NCBI GenBank assembly: GCA_025602905.1
Contig: JAHLKI010000016.1
Span: 248,001-312,000, forward strand
Direction of reading: 5' to 3'
From: Phlyctochytrium arcticum
Lineage: Eukaryota; Chytridiomycota; Chytridiomycetes; Chytridiales; Chytridiaceae
Length of the DNA: 64,000 bases
Below the pieces are notes generated by a model. The model had not been told where the DNA came from, searched no databases, and saw only the letters and a list, made by a program, of their open reading frames with translations. The position numbers were made by a program, and so were the translations under genes. Of this stretch, positions 21,725-34,800 are shown piece after piece; position 1 is the first letter of the stretch, and every line of letters starts with the position of its first letter.

Positions 21725-24700
21725 ATGACTACCAGGTACGTTTGTGATTTCATGATGTTTTGTCTCGCCTTTGTTGACCCTGGTAACTTTATAGATTGGA
21801 GCGGCTGATCTTGCTCCTGGACACTGGATCTACAGCAACTGTCCGGGGAACTGCCGCTCAGCAGATTGGTGACATCCAACGACAACAACCGGATCAACTA
21901 TACAACCTCTTGGGACGCGTAAGTATCTTCTCATCCTGTTGATGTTACACTCTGGCATCTGTCTTGGCGGTGGTGGTTGATGGGGCCTAATGCCCATACA
22001 CCCCGCGACCCACGCGTGTCTATCCATTTCACAAAAGATCAAAAGCTAACCCGAAAATTTAACATTTAGGTCTTGGTACATCTGAGAAGTCCAGAATGGG
22101 CGACACGTATTGCGGCAGGGAACGCCATCGAGGCCATTGCCAAAAATGTTCCACAGTGGGAACCTCCTGTTCCTTCGCCATCTGACGGATCAAATGTCCC
22201 AGACCTGAGTGGCGACGATGACGAGGAAGGCCTTCTCAAGTTTGAATCATTTGAGATTGTCACGGTGGTTCAGCGAGGGGAATCGCTTCTTTCCAGTGCC
22301 GGGCGAGAATTCGACATTGATCTCTCACATATGGACCCCAAAGAACGGATTGCGCTGCAAAAGAAGGAACTTAAAAAACGTCTGGGAATGGGGACAGAGT
22401 TTATGCGCGATCTTTTGGACGAATCGGATGTGGCTACAAATACCAAAAATGGGTCAGCAACAACTTCCGCCCCGCGACAATCTGCCCAGCAACTTTTGGA
22501 TAGCACCGTAAAGGTAAAGCAGGATACCGAGGAAGACCCAGCCATGGCTGGCATGAGCGCACGAATGAAGGCCAGCTTGAAACGCAAGATGCGAATGACG
22601 GGAGGCAAGGATAAAGCAAACAAGTACGTTCACAGACCTCACCTTCTTGCCCGATACAATTCCCTAATATATGTATCTCCAGAATGCGCATCGTTGATGT
22701 ATCAGGCGGCAAAAGAAAGTCTATGGCAGACGTTAGACCTATCGCTACCGCAGTTAAGGTGAAACAGGAGCATGATTCTCCGCTCACACCGACGGACGAA
22801 AACGCAGAGTCGCCCTCCGGCAAGGTTGTCGTAGGACACAAGCCTAAGGAAGAGGTTCCTCTCTTGCCATCAGTCCATGAGGATGGAGATGAGTGGCCGT
22901 TTGAGGGACTTTGTGAGCAGCTTTGTTTAGACTTGTTTTCACCCAAATGGGAAGTGCGACACGGAGCTGCTATTGGGCTCCGCGCTGTATTGAAGGCACA
23001 CGGAGCTGGAGCTGGAAAGTTGATTGGATTGCCAGTTGCCAAAAATACAGCTCACCATAATGCTTGGTTGGAAGATGTGGCTATCCGTTTGCTATGCGTT
23101 CTGGCATTGGACCGATTCGGAGATTACGGAAGTGACCAGGCCGTCGCTCCGGTACGAGAGACTGCCGCACAGACTTTAGGGGTTGTCATGCAATGGTGTG
23201 ATCCCACTTTGTGCCTCAAGACAATCAACCAAGGACTGCTGCGCTTACTAGACGCCAGTAGAGACGAGTCAGAGTCAAAATTGGTACAGGAAGAGCATGG
23301 TGGTGGTAGAGGTAAAGGGTGGCAGGTGCGACATGGAGCCTTGGTCGGTCTAAAGTACTGGATGGCCGTGCGTCAGGATCTACTCCCTGATGTCTTTGGG
23401 TCCAAAATTGAGGGAGAGGAGACACCAGTTTTCCAAGCCATCATTGGGGGTCTTCGCGATCACGATGACGATGTCCGCGCTGTGTCATCCTCGGCCCTTT
23501 TACCCATCTCGGATTTGTTGGTTCAGATTTTACCCGTCCGCACAGTGTACCACTCCATTGTCATGACCTTGTGGAACTGCCTGGAAGAATTGGATGACTT
23601 GACATCGGCAACGGGAGCCGTCATGGACTTGCTTTCGCAGCTGATGATGAAACAAGACATTGTTGCGATTATGAAAACCGAGGCTAAAATCTCCCTTGCC
23701 AAACTGATTCCCCGCCTCTTTCCGTTTTTCAGGCATGCTATCGTCTCGGTTCGACTAGCTGTGTTGCGAACAGTAGCCACATTTGTCGACGTCACGAGAA
23801 GCTCCAGTGGGAACTGGGTCAGCACAGAATTGTTGCGTCTCGTATTTCAAAATTTCGTGATTGAAGAGCGTCGTGATGTCGGCGAAAGTACGGCCCGGGT
23901 GTGGAAGAAACTGATGGATTTCATGGAGGAAGAAGACCAGCGAAAGCCAGGGTATCTAAAGGATGTCACCCTCCCAGTTCTTTCCAATTGGTTTGCCCTC
24001 GTGATGACTCCTGTCGGATCACCGCTGGATGTCCGCTATTTCTATAGCCCTGGATTTGCAACAACCGCCAAGATTACAACAACGCCGAGCGGCAAGAAAC
24101 GTAAGGTTGAACCGGAAATGGGAGCGTTCGTAGCTCCCCACGACAAAGTTATGGCCGACCAGGACTTGACTGTCGTCAGTCGGGAAGATGTCATTCGAGG
24201 AAGATTGGGAGGCGCCACCGCACTCGGAGGTCTAGTCAATGTCCTGTTTTACATGCGCGATTCTGCCGTTGAAGACCGCATCCGCGAGCTGCTTAACGCT
24301 TACATGAGCAGCGGCTGGGTTGGCCATCGCGTGTTCTGCCATGTCATGATGGAAGAGTGGGCAGCCGCTTGGGCGGCACGGCAGCAAGAGGCAAATATTA
24401 CTTTTCTGGAAGTCAACCCTCTTGCCGACACCTTGTGGTCGACAATCAACGCCACACTCGCGGATGCTGATGCGGGAGCGACTTTGCTGTACCAAGAATT
24501 GGTCGCGCCGCTTCTTTTGGTTCGAAATGAATGCGAGGCGTTGTTGGCTGCAACAGTGGAATGTGGTGTTCGAGATATTCCCAAGCTTCCAGAGCTGCCA
24601 AACAGCGAAGGAAAAAACCCTACAACGCCTTTCGGAACCGTGTTCACTGTTGCCGTCGCCGAGCATGTCACGAAACAGGTCGTGCCCCGCTTCATTCCTG

Positions 24701-27700
24701 CCAATTGCGATCCGGCTGTTGTCACCATGATTAATGACCGCATCCGCCGGGTAGACACTGTTATCGGAATGTTCCAAGAAGCGCAGCGTCGTTTGGAGGT
24801 TCAGGTGCTTGCTAGCATGGCAGCAGCCGCAGTCCGTATGGGCAAACTCCCTACCAAAACCAACCCAATCATCCGCGCTCTCATGAACAGTGTCAAGGAG
24901 GAACTCAATGAGGACATCCAAAGTCGTTCTGCAATGGGTGTCGCTCTTCTCATGGAGTTGAACATCAAAATGAACAAGCAAAGTATCAATGAGAAGATCA
25001 CAAAGAACTTGACTGCATTCCTTTGCGCCGACCCTGCTGTCCGAACAGATAGCGATACCATGATGGCTCGCAAAGAGGGTATCTTTACCTTGACTTTGGG
25101 CGATGCTGCTTCCTTTTTGAATGAACCCCCTCCTCCCCCGAAAAAGACGAAAGCCGCCAATGCCGTGCCGAAAAAGGGAGCTGGGCGAGGAAAACGAAAG
25201 AGTGTCGATCCTAACCTTGCCGATGCTGCCAGTGAAATAGAGTGTGCGGCACAAGTTGATCCGGAGCGGGAGGAGATGAAGGGTCGCGCCGTTGTCGCTC
25301 GAGGAGCAGAAGCTGCTTTGAAGTCCGTATGTGACATTTTTGGCGTGGATGTCTTTGAGAAAGTCCCTAAACTGTGGGCGATCTTTGCCTCGCCTTTGAT
25401 CGAAGTATGCCATCAAACATCCGCACCATCCAGTGGATCGCTCAACGCTCTTATTAACCCTGTAGAGTATGGTCCTGATGTTGTTCACGCGCTGCACATC
25501 TTATCCAAACTGCTCCCGTACGTTCACAGCGGTCTTTACCAAAAGATTAGTGAGCTGATTGTCGGCATCGCCTATTGCCTTCGTGCGCCATTCGCGCTTG
25601 TTCGTCATGCCGCTGCGTTATGTATGGCCGCTTTTTGCCAGGTTGTCACCATTCCGGCTATGCAAGCGGTGGTGGAACTTGTCCTCCCGCTCTTGAGCGA
25701 TACCAACAATGTGGCCTATCGACAAGGTGCAGCCGAATGTGTTCATCACATTGTTCGCAGCATGGATCACACCATTCTTCCCTTCATCATTTTCCTCATT
25801 GTACCTGTTCTTGGCCGCATGTCTGACCCGGACGAAGAAGTTCGATTCGTATCGACAAATGTGTTTGCTCAGCTTGTCAAGTTGGTACCACTGGAAAGCG
25901 GCGTCCCAGATCCGGAAGGTTTCAGCGAAGAGTTGATTCGGCAACGGAAAGAGGAGCGCAAGTTTATTGGCCAGTTGGTGGGAAGTGAGAAGGTCGAAGA
26001 CTTTCAAATCCCGGTACCCATCAAAGCTGAATTGAGAAGCTATCAGAAGGAAGGAATCAACTGGTTGGCCTTCCTGAACCGCTACGGGTTACATGGTATT
26101 CTCTGTGACGGTAAGTGCTCCATATATACTGTATGACCTGCGCACCAGCTCAAATATTCATCCTTCTAGATATGGGATTGGGTAAAACATTGCAATCGAT
26201 CTGTATGCTTGCAGCCGATCACCACAATCGGGCGGAAAAATTCAAAAAGACGAATTCCCCTGACTGCTCTCACGCCCCATCCCTAGTCCTCTGTCCCCCA
26301 ACTCTCACAGGACACTGGGCTCATGAGATCCAGACTTTTGCTGGGTTTCTCCGCCCGCTCGTTTACGGCGGAAACGTATCTGAACGTGCGGACCTACGCA
26401 CCAAGATACATCAATACGACGTCATCATCACTTCCTACGAGATTCTCCGCAACGACATTAATGAGCTTGGCCGCTTCCATTTCAATTATTGCATCCTGGA
26501 CGAAGGACACATTATCAAAAATCCCAAAACAAAAATGACTCAATCCGTCAAGTGCATACAGTCCCTACACCGCCTCATCCTTTCCGGAACACCCATTCAA
26601 AACAATGTACTGGAGCTATGGTCACTGTTTGACTTCCTCATGCCAGGTTTCCTGGGTACTGAACGACAATTCAATGACCGCTATGGCAAGCCTATTTTAG
26701 CATCGCGGGACGCCAAGAGTGTCAGTCGCGAGCAGGAACAAGGTGCATTGGCAATGGAAGCATTGCACAAGCAGGTTTTACCATTCTTGCTGCGACGCAT
26801 GAAAGAGGACGTGCTCCATGACTTGCCGCCAAAGATTATTCAGGATTATTACTGTGAATTGAGCGATTTACAGAAAACGCTGTACGAGGACTTTGCCAAA
26901 AGTCAAGCAAAGGAAGGCGCAGAGCGCACTCTGACGGGAGAAGAAGAGGAGGTTGCTCCAGCCAAGACTGCAGAGAAGACGGGCCACGTTTTCCAAGCTC
27001 TTCAATACCTGCGCAAGCTGGTTAATCACCCTGCGTTAGTCATGAACCCATCCCATCCGAAATGGTCGCAAACACAGTCCTGGCTTTCAACTCGCAAATC
27101 ATCCATTCGCGATATTGAGCATGCACCAAAAATCCAGGCTCTGGGTCAGCTCTTGCAGGATTGCGGAATCGGAGTAGGTCCCTCCGCGTCGTCTGGTACC
27201 TCATCATCAGCCTCAGCTGCAGCGCTAGCACGATCCGCAACAGTGTCACCACATCGAGCTCTCATCTTCTGCCAGCTTCGTCCCATGCTTGACATGATTG
27301 AGAATGATCTTTTCAAAGTGCATCTACCTGCTCTCTCCTATCTGCGCTTAGATGGCCAAACGGATGCTTCGCAGCGGCATGATTTAGTCCGGAAATTCAA
27401 TGAGGACGCTTCCATTGATGTTTTATTGCTAACAACACACGTCGGAGGACTTGGATTGACTCTCACAGGGGCAGATACTGTCATATTTGTGGAACACGAC
27501 TGGAATCCGATGAAAGATTTGCAAGCAATGGACCGAGCACATCGAATTGGACAGAAGCGCGTTGTCAACGTTTATCGCCTGATTACAAAGGGGACTTTGG
27601 AGGAAAAAATCATGGGGTATGTGCACTTTACGGCTGTGGTCATAATGATATTCCTTGCTAACTAATTTTTAACTCCACTAGATTGCAAAAATTCAAAATG

Positions 27701-27934
27701 AACATCGCGTCCTCCGTGATTAATCAAGAAAATGCCGGCCTCAAGTCGATGGATACTGATCAAATTCTGGACCTCTTTTCGATCGACTCCTCCAACGCAA
27801 AGAAAACCAAAAAAGCTGCGGATTCAAACAAAAAGACTTCGAGAAAGGAGATTTTGGAGGGTTTGGAGGGACTTGCGGATCAAGATCAGTACGAGGATTT
27901 GGATGTTGGAGGGTTCCTGAAGGGCTTGAAGTGA
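21725..27934 (+). CDS. MOT1: TATA-binding-protein-associated ATPase Mot1/BTAF1
   Basis: A Swi2/Snf2 ATPase that strips TBP from DNA and so redistributes it between promoters. Exons 21725-21735, 21795-21918, 22070-22623, 22683-26110, 26170-27616 and 27682-27934 join in phase to 1,938 aa. The first exon holds only 11 nt, but the spliced start (MTTRLERLILLLDTGST) matches the conserved Mot1 N-terminus. Residues to about 1,250 are HEAT repeats that grip TBP. The ATPase has DDMGLGKTLQ (about 1,372; split by an intron after the first Asp), the DEGH box of this subfamily (about 1,482), SGTPIQN and the helicase-C motif AHRIGQKR. Length is close to yeast Mot1 (1,867 aa). Confidence 0.96.
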
Positions 27935-28178
27935 ATGTCTCACCGACAGAGTGGGTAACGATTCTAGGCGTGGTAATAGGTTCCACGTACAAGCCGACAA
28001 TGTACATAGTTTTGCGTGCAGGATTTCTCACGTTTTCGTTTGAGTAAATAAATTATTCGCTAATTCCAGTATCCATCGTGACTATTGGTCGGTTCCGAGT
28101 CGCAGCACGCAAATGCGTATATCCTGGCAGTGAATGGTAGTTTCCGCTCTCGTTCAAGACATGACCGATGCAAGTCGA

Positions 28179-28652
28179 TTATTCTCGTTTCTTCACTTTG
28201 ATGTGCTTGGGAGGTTGAATGATCCTAGAGCCCGCGAAACCGTTCCAGACTCCAAAAGCGCGAGCAAGACGCAGAGAAAGAATAACCGCAAACAGAGCTC
28301 CCATAATGTAGAATGGCAGCTTTGTGTTTATCGTTTCGGCGTCCATGTTTCCTATTTGCAGTGGTGAATTGTACGCAGATTGCCGAAAGATCCAAATTCC
28401 AAGCCAGACTCGCGACCCAAACGTGTAGCTGTGTCGTGACTGTGCCCCCGAGCCACAGAAACGCATGGAGGTGCGCCAAAAGATTGTACAGGCAGCGTCG
28501 AATAGTCCCTTCCCTGCAAAAGCACATCCGCGAGTCCATTCTTCGTGGTTGCTCATTCCCTCCAGGTAAGATTCGAGATCAAGACGGCTGCCGGCGGAAA
28601 GACTGGCGGAAACGAACGAGAGAGCGGCGTATTTGTTTGTCGAGATCGACAT
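28179..28652 (-). CDS. Hypothetical small membrane protein
   Basis: An uninterrupted minus-strand frame of 157 codons ends in a lysine-rich tail (HIKVKKRE) after a hydrophobic helix (LPFYIMGALFAVILSLRLA), as in small ER or mitochondrial membrane proteins. A good 3' splice site (CTTTTGCAG, about 28525) and another (CAAATAG, about 28350) lie inside the frame. The middle may therefore be spliced and the true protein different; the alternative frame there gives a second hydrophobic segment (NLLAHLHAFLWLGG). The family is not recognised. The last ~55 residues are the best-supported part. Confidence 0.45.
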   Translation of the reverse strand: MSISTNKYAALSFVSASLSAGSRLDLESYLEGMSNHEEWTRGCAFAGKGLFDAACTIFWRTSMRFCGSGAQSRHSYTFGSRVWLGIWIFRQSAYNSPLQIGNMDAETINTKLPFYIMGALFAVILSLRLARAFGVWNGFAGSRIIQPPKHIKVKKRE

Positions 28653-28837
28653 TTCAGAATTTTGAGCTGACCATGTCCTATTTTATCCCTACCTTTTGAA
28701 CATCCGCCTACCATCCGACACCATCCATCGCCAATTTTCCTTACATCTTACCATCCATCCATCGAATATCGATCCTCCATTCTTGGAACGCACGCACCCA
28801 TTGTGATTTATCAACCTTGCCATCAACAGTCGTCATC

Positions 28838-29944
28838 ATGGTTCGGTACGTTGGGAGTTCTGAATGCCGAGCATGTCGCATGTAGACTCATGCTGTTCAT
28901 TTTAGCTACGCTGCCACCTCTGAGAACCCGGCCAAGTGTGAGTATTCTACCCCAGCTCCCCTTTTTAGACTATGTGGAATCAGCTGTTGGAGGGAGCACG
29001 GCTCGAATGTGGTATAGAGAATGTAGGAGGCACGGACAAGGAAGTCATAGGCAGAGATATTATCCCGCCTAGGCCATTGAAGATGGAAACTATGGAGTTG
29101 GCATTCAACACGAGCGGTCTGGATAGTGGACGGTTGTCAATTTTGCATTGTGGACAAACTGGACCGACGAATTGAAGATTTAAGCTTTGCGCAAATATGC
29201 GGACTGGACGAATGATTTGGAATTGCAATTGCTGAGCCATTTCGGCCATACTACTTGGGAAATTCTGCAGGATTATTGTCTAACCTGTCTTTTTTTGCGA
29301 CTATAGCCGTCAAGGCCCGGGGATCTTACCTTCGTACCCACTTCAAGAACACCCGTGAGGTTGTCCACACCATCTCTGGAATGAAGCTCCGCAAGGCCGT
29401 TTCTTTCCTCGGTGACGTCAAGGAGCACAAGCAGGCTGTTCCATTCCGCCGCTTCTCCGGAGGTACTGGCCGTACCGCTCAGGCCAACGTCTGGGGTGTT
29501 ACGCAGGCTCGCTGGCCCGAGAAGTCTTGCGACTTTGTTCTCGGTCTCTTGAAGAACGCTGAGTCCAACGCTGAGGTTGGTGCAATCATTTTCTAGTTTC
29601 CCGATATGAGTCTGATCCATTATGCAATCTCAGGTCAAGGGTCTGAACTTGGACGCTTTGGTTGTTCGTCACATCCAGGTCAACCAGGCACCAAAGCAGC
29701 GCCGCCGAACCTACCGTGCTCACGGACGTATCAACCGTAAGTCCCACCATTATTGCTCGTGCTTTTGTTGTTATTTATTTTGCCTTTAACAGCCTACATG
29801 AGCCACCCTTGCCACATCGAGTTGACCCTCGTTGAGGAGGAGAAGCAGGTCGCCCGTGGAGAACAGGCTGTCCAGAAGCTGTCCAAGAAGCGTCAAATCC
29901 GCGCTCACGTTTTGGAGTCCCGCAAGAAGCCCGCCACTGCTTAA
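28838..29944 (+). CDS. RPL17: 60S ribosomal protein uL22 (L17)
   Basis: A large-subunit protein lining the peptide exit tunnel. Exons 28838-28845, 28906-28937, 29307-29575, 29634-29736 and 29793-29944 join in phase to 187 aa, close to the 184 aa of the human protein. Diagnostic stretches are [53 protein letters not shown] and the acidic-then-basic C-terminus. The first exon encodes just MVR minus one base, common in ribosomal protein genes. The second intron (28938-29306, 369 nt) is much longer than the others and could host a small RNA or a control element, but no box C/D pair is clear. Confidence 0.97.
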
Positions 29945-30256
29945 TTTAAATAAACAATAAAGCAGCACATTCTCTACATCTCCGCTTCGCATTATCCCCC
30001 TTCCTCCATCGTCATTTGTGTCTACAGCTCTTGTCAATATATTTACGGTTGTCAATTGCAGGAACACATTGAGTAGGACACAATGAATAACAATTTGTTC
30101 TTTTTGCTTTTACAAAACAGCAGAATTACATCCACTCCGGATAGCTGCTTGTCAGTGAAAGAACTAAAATCACAACGCGCCTATGACTATTCTTGGGGGC
30201 AATGAGGCTGGTGTACTTGAGGGCGTAGGTCAGTCTACGCATGAAATGGCGATTAG
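29945..30256. other. Convergent intergenic region (uL22 / Iwr1)
   Basis: This holds the 3' ends of two convergent genes. AATAAA-like strings (AATAAACAATAAAG at 29949) right after the uL22 stop suit polyadenylation. If the last Iwr1 intron is used, its coding end could lie slightly inside this interval (about 30233). Confidence 0.5.
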
Positions 30257-31638
30257 CTACAGGAACACGACAGGTAGCGTATGTAGTTTACCATTGTCAT
30301 CAGAGCTTTGCCCTCCTATTCCCCCATAATATTCCCCGTCCGACAACTCGGGATCGGAAGCTTCAGGGTATTCATTGGCGTACCAATCTTCGGCATTTGA
30401 GTCTTCATCCGCTTCATCGGGCACGTCCGAGTCTTCTTCGTCATCATGCATGTAGATGTCGTCGTCATGATCCCATGTTCTGCACGTTGCAATGATTAGA
30501 GATATTCTCCTGCTGCAACGACTTCCACCTACAGCTGGGCAACCCGGGCGCTGGGGAGCAGCTTGGCTCCATCAGCCGGGCAGTAGATATCCCAAACAAA
30601 CTCATCATCTTCATTCGCCGAAGTTCCTTCTGACACTATGTATAACATTAGCGATGGCCCATCAGTAAAGAAATAATCATACATACCACGCAGATAGTCT
30701 CGAACCATGGGCATCAGCGTCTTCATAACGTCATCGTCCGACATGGGATTTACTTCTCCCGTACTGTTCAATGTTAGCATCGAAGAGGACTGAGATCATG
30801 CATTACCCTACCTTCTACCTAACCCATACTTTCGTCGCATGCGTTGCGATTCGTCTTCGTCATCCTCCTCCGCCACATCCAGCATCTTCAAGAAAGATTT
30901 GCATTAGACGCAAAAATGCGAGTCTTCAAATACAAGAGAACGTACGTTGTAAGGCAACGCGTCCGTCGTTGCTTGCCGGTTGTTCCGTAAAACTTTGTAC
31001 CGAGCAGCTTTGCTTTCCGCCTACGCCCAGTTCAGATTGACCGGAGAATGTAACTTGCAAAGAATACAGCACATACTCTCTTGTTCTCGATAACGTCCTC
31101 TCTCCGATTCTCTGGGGTCATTGCCCGTTGGCCCATCGTCTTTATCGATTGCCGGTTTGATTTAGTTTCTCGCAAACGATCTAATGTCATCTGCGAGAAT
31201 GTCAAGCCCAGATTCAGCATAGGCTTCCCTTGGCGGTCCCTCGTTACCTTGATCTTCCCGGTATCTTCAAAGTCCTTGGTCTCAACAGTATCCACCAAGG
31301 TAAATATTCGGGTTCCGTCTAGTCCGCATGGATTTGCTCAATTTCCAGTTGCATACAGTGTAAGGTTCACTCTTGGTACCTCCATTCACTCGTGCCTTCT
31401 TATCTTGCCTTCGACTTTCAGCTTGTGCCAGAACTTTGGGCGACGTGGTTCAATTTCTTATGATAACCTCCAAGTTTGGCCTTGTCAACATACCCAATGC
31501 TTCCACAGGATCGGCATTTCGTTTACGTTTGATTCGAAGGACCGTGGGGGTGCTGGGCTCCGGGGAGACTGATCGAATGGATCCAGGGGTGTTCAAAGAC
31601 CCCGGGAGCTCTGTCTTTGGTACTTCAATGGCAGTCAT
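30257..31638 (-). CDS. IWR1: Iwr1-type RNA polymerase II nuclear import factor
   Basis: Binds assembled RNA polymerase II in the cytoplasm and carries it to the nucleus. Eight exons (31494-31638, 31371-31433, 31077-31318, 30946-31020, 30812-30885, 30687-30763, 30533-30635, 30257-30479) join in phase to 333 aa. The N-terminal signature TVLRIKRKRNADPVEAL, which contains the basic import signal, is split from the following VLAQAESRR by a 60-nt intron. The middle has ARYKVLR and FVWDIYCP. The acidic end DEDSNAEDWYANEYPEASD is the family's defining C-terminal motif. The last few codons are uncertain: a donor at GACAATG|GTAAAC could end the protein at a TGA just downstream. Head-to-head with MLH3, 201 bp apart. 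Confidence 0.92.
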
Positions 31639-31839
31639 TCTGCGAAAAATCAACAATTTTCAACGCTTGGACTCGACCGAGATTGTGACCGACATTCAAG
31701 ACACAGGTGTTCAGGAGCTGCGCCACATTGTCATCACCATTGCTTGTTTTTCCCATACTCGATCTAGCAACTTATAAGCCTTATTTCCCTGGGGAAATGG
31801 CAAGGGACAGAACCGGAAACACATAATCCATTGGTGCCA
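31639..31839. promoter_or_regulatory. Shared IWR1/MLH3 intergenic promoter region
   Basis: 201 bp between divergent start codons must carry both promoters. No specific site is assigned. Confidence 0.4.
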
Positions 31840-34800
31840 ATGGTACGCCTGCAGAAACTTTCCGAGGAAACTGTCTGCAGGCTTCGATCGACAGTTGTTA
31901 TCGTATCTCTTGCTCAGTGCGTGGTCGAACTGGTCCAGAATGCGATAGACGCCAATGCCAAAGTCGTGCAAATATTGGTCAATCCGCAGACTGGATATAT
32001 TCAGGTCTCTGACAATGGCGATGGGATTCCCTTAGAAGGGTTTGATTTGTTGGGGGAACGATATGGTAAGGCAACCTACTTTGAAAAGCTTACCTCGAGC
32101 TGACAAAAATGCCATGTGCAGTGACTTCAAAGGCAGGGAATGAGAATGGGACAAAATCATATGGATTCCGGGGCGAAGGTTGAAGCAAAATCAGGTTTTG
32201 TTATGTGCGGCTGCTAACCATTGTATCTACGCAGGGTTGGCTAGCATTGGTCAGGTTTCTCGACTGGAGATTATCAGCAAGGCAGATTATCCGAAAGCAC
32301 AGCAGCTTGTCATCAAGGTATGTTAGACCAAGAGAAAAGCGTAACTTCGCTGCTCACATTTTCATTTCCAGGGAGGTGAACGCATTTACATGGGTCCAGC
32401 GTTCGCGGGGCAGCGACAAGGGACCACTGTGATTGCGCGTGATGTGTTCTACAACGTATGCGGTATTCAACATTCTGACAGAATGTAAGGTTGCTGACTG
32501 GGACTCTAGTATCCAGTAAGACGAAAACGTCTTTTGGCAGAAGATATCATGGAACCGATCCGTCGTGCCATGGAGCCATTAGCATTGGCTAGACCGGATA
32601 TTTCTTTCTCCCTGGTTGACCAAATCAAGAACGTCAAGATTCTGGCAACTCATCGCGTAGGATCATCAAGGCTGTAATCCACCTTACTTCTGCTGACCCG
32701 CTTTTGACGCAGGCTGAATCGCCCGTGTCCATCTTCAGACAGCTGTTTGGGGTCTCGCTTTCGATGGTAGGGACCGGCTCGCGTTCAGACCAAAGCAAAG
32801 ACTCAAGTCATTATCAGAATCTAAAAGTTGCCCAAAAAGCAAAAAAGGGTTATTGCCTGCATGGGTTCCTTTCAACCGACAGTTTCCCTTCAAAAGTAAG
32901 CAGATGAAAGTCGTGAATGTATTAAACCCTACCTAACCAGCATATAGTATCACCAGTATATGCGTAAGTCTTGGAGACCCAATGCTGTCATATGAAGCTG
33001 ACTCGCTGCAGTTGTTAATGAGCATTTGATCGCGTCATGTCCACTCCACAAGTACATTAACGACCTGTTCGAAAAAAGTAGCTTTGTAAGTAGGTCGTGC
33101 TCTCGTAGTAATCTGAATCTAACAAAAAATACTAGGCGCAGGAAGACCAAAGTCTCGGACTAGCATTGGAGGGCGCAGAATCGGATCTGAACAAGCTTGA
33201 CAGAAGCTCTCGCCCAAAATTTACACTCCGCTCTGGAAAGAAGCATCCTATCTTTTTCCTCAAGCTGACATGCCCGGCAAACACATTTGACATACTGCTC
33301 GATCCTGCTAAAAATATGGTTCAATTCGAGGTCTGTTTTTCAAGTTTTGGTGGACGGCTGTTATTGAATTGTTTTCTAGAATGCAGATTTTGTACACACC
33401 CTGATCAAGGAACTAGTTTCGAACTTTTTGGTTGAGAATGGTTTTCTTGGCAGTAATGATGACATCAATTCTTTAAATGGTCATCATTCAGATGAGGAGT
33501 CGACGGATGAAGCCCACGATGTGAATGACGTTGACTTTGGAGTGGACCCCAGTTTCGAATCGCACCTGACAAGGCTCCCTGCATTCGAAAATGCCCTCGG
33601 GTTCAAGAGCGCAAAGGGTCTGTCATATGAGGATTTCCAGTCGTCCGGGCACGGCGCGACCAAACTTCTTCAAAAGCAGAAATTGCAACGGGAGAAGGAG
33701 GCGATGTCTGGGACGCAAATCATTGAAGGAAATGAATACGAAGTGTGGAAAGATCCAAGATCGCGCAAGCAATATTGGGTGGATACCCGAACCGGAAATT
33801 CGTAAGATGGGTAGACTGCTCAAAGCTCTACCATTGAGACTTACCCTGTCACTACAGGTATAACGTTCGACCTGGAAAGCGGAAATCAGATACTGCCGAT
33901 CAAGTATCTAATCGAGTTGACAATCAAGTTCTGAAATCAAAACGTCTCAAGGTTGCCCCACAAGTTACTCTCTCGCATATGCGTGCGGAGGATTCTTTAA
34001 AGGTATTAAATAGAACCTCCACCATCTAATTAAGTGCTAAGTCAACTGGCAGAAATGGAAGAATCCAGTCTTCAAAGCATCGGAGTCTTCCGTCGTAACT
34101 TTAAGTGTTAATAGTGATTTACCCTCACAAACCAATACGAGTTTTGCCTCCAAGGCCACCCAAGGGTTCAATGGGCTCTTGACCGAAGATGTCATCAAAA
34201 GTATCGATAAGTCAAGCCTCAACAAACTTGTTGCTATATCTCAGGTGGACAATAAATTTCTGGCGTGTCGATTGACGCAGGCGTCAGACGACACTGACCT
34301 ACTTCTTTTGATCGACCAACATGCTGCTGATGAGCGTGTCAAGCTGGAAAATCTTCTGGAAAATTTGACGGTTGTTCTTTCTGAAGGGGAAATGGAAGTA
34401 AAGACCACTATCGTCGACACCATAGCTCTAAACCCACCGTGCCGAATAAATATTCTGGCCCGAGAATACGAAGGGCTGGTTCGACATCGCCAAGTATTCG
34501 TGCGTTGGGGGATTCATTTCTCGTGTACAGAGTTTCAGTCACCAGAGGATGGACAACAAGCATCCTTCAAACCTGACGCGATCCTTCCTGTAGAGATTAC
34601 ACAGCTACCTCAGTTGATTGCGGATCGCTGCGTCACTGAACCAGCTGTCGTGAAAGAGCTTATGCGACAACATTTGTACTGGTTGGAAGAAGGAGGGGGG
34701 TCTGGTGCAGGCAAAAGTCAGAAGTGCCCTACTGGAATTTTGGAGATTTTGAACTCCAAAGCCTGTCGGTATGTAAAGGTCCTCATTCTTGAAGCGCGTC

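Noticed and set aside
24232..25497. 421-codon minus-strand ORF within MOT1
   Set aside because: It lies entirely within the largest MOT1 coding exon; Mot1 conservation accounts for the open frame.
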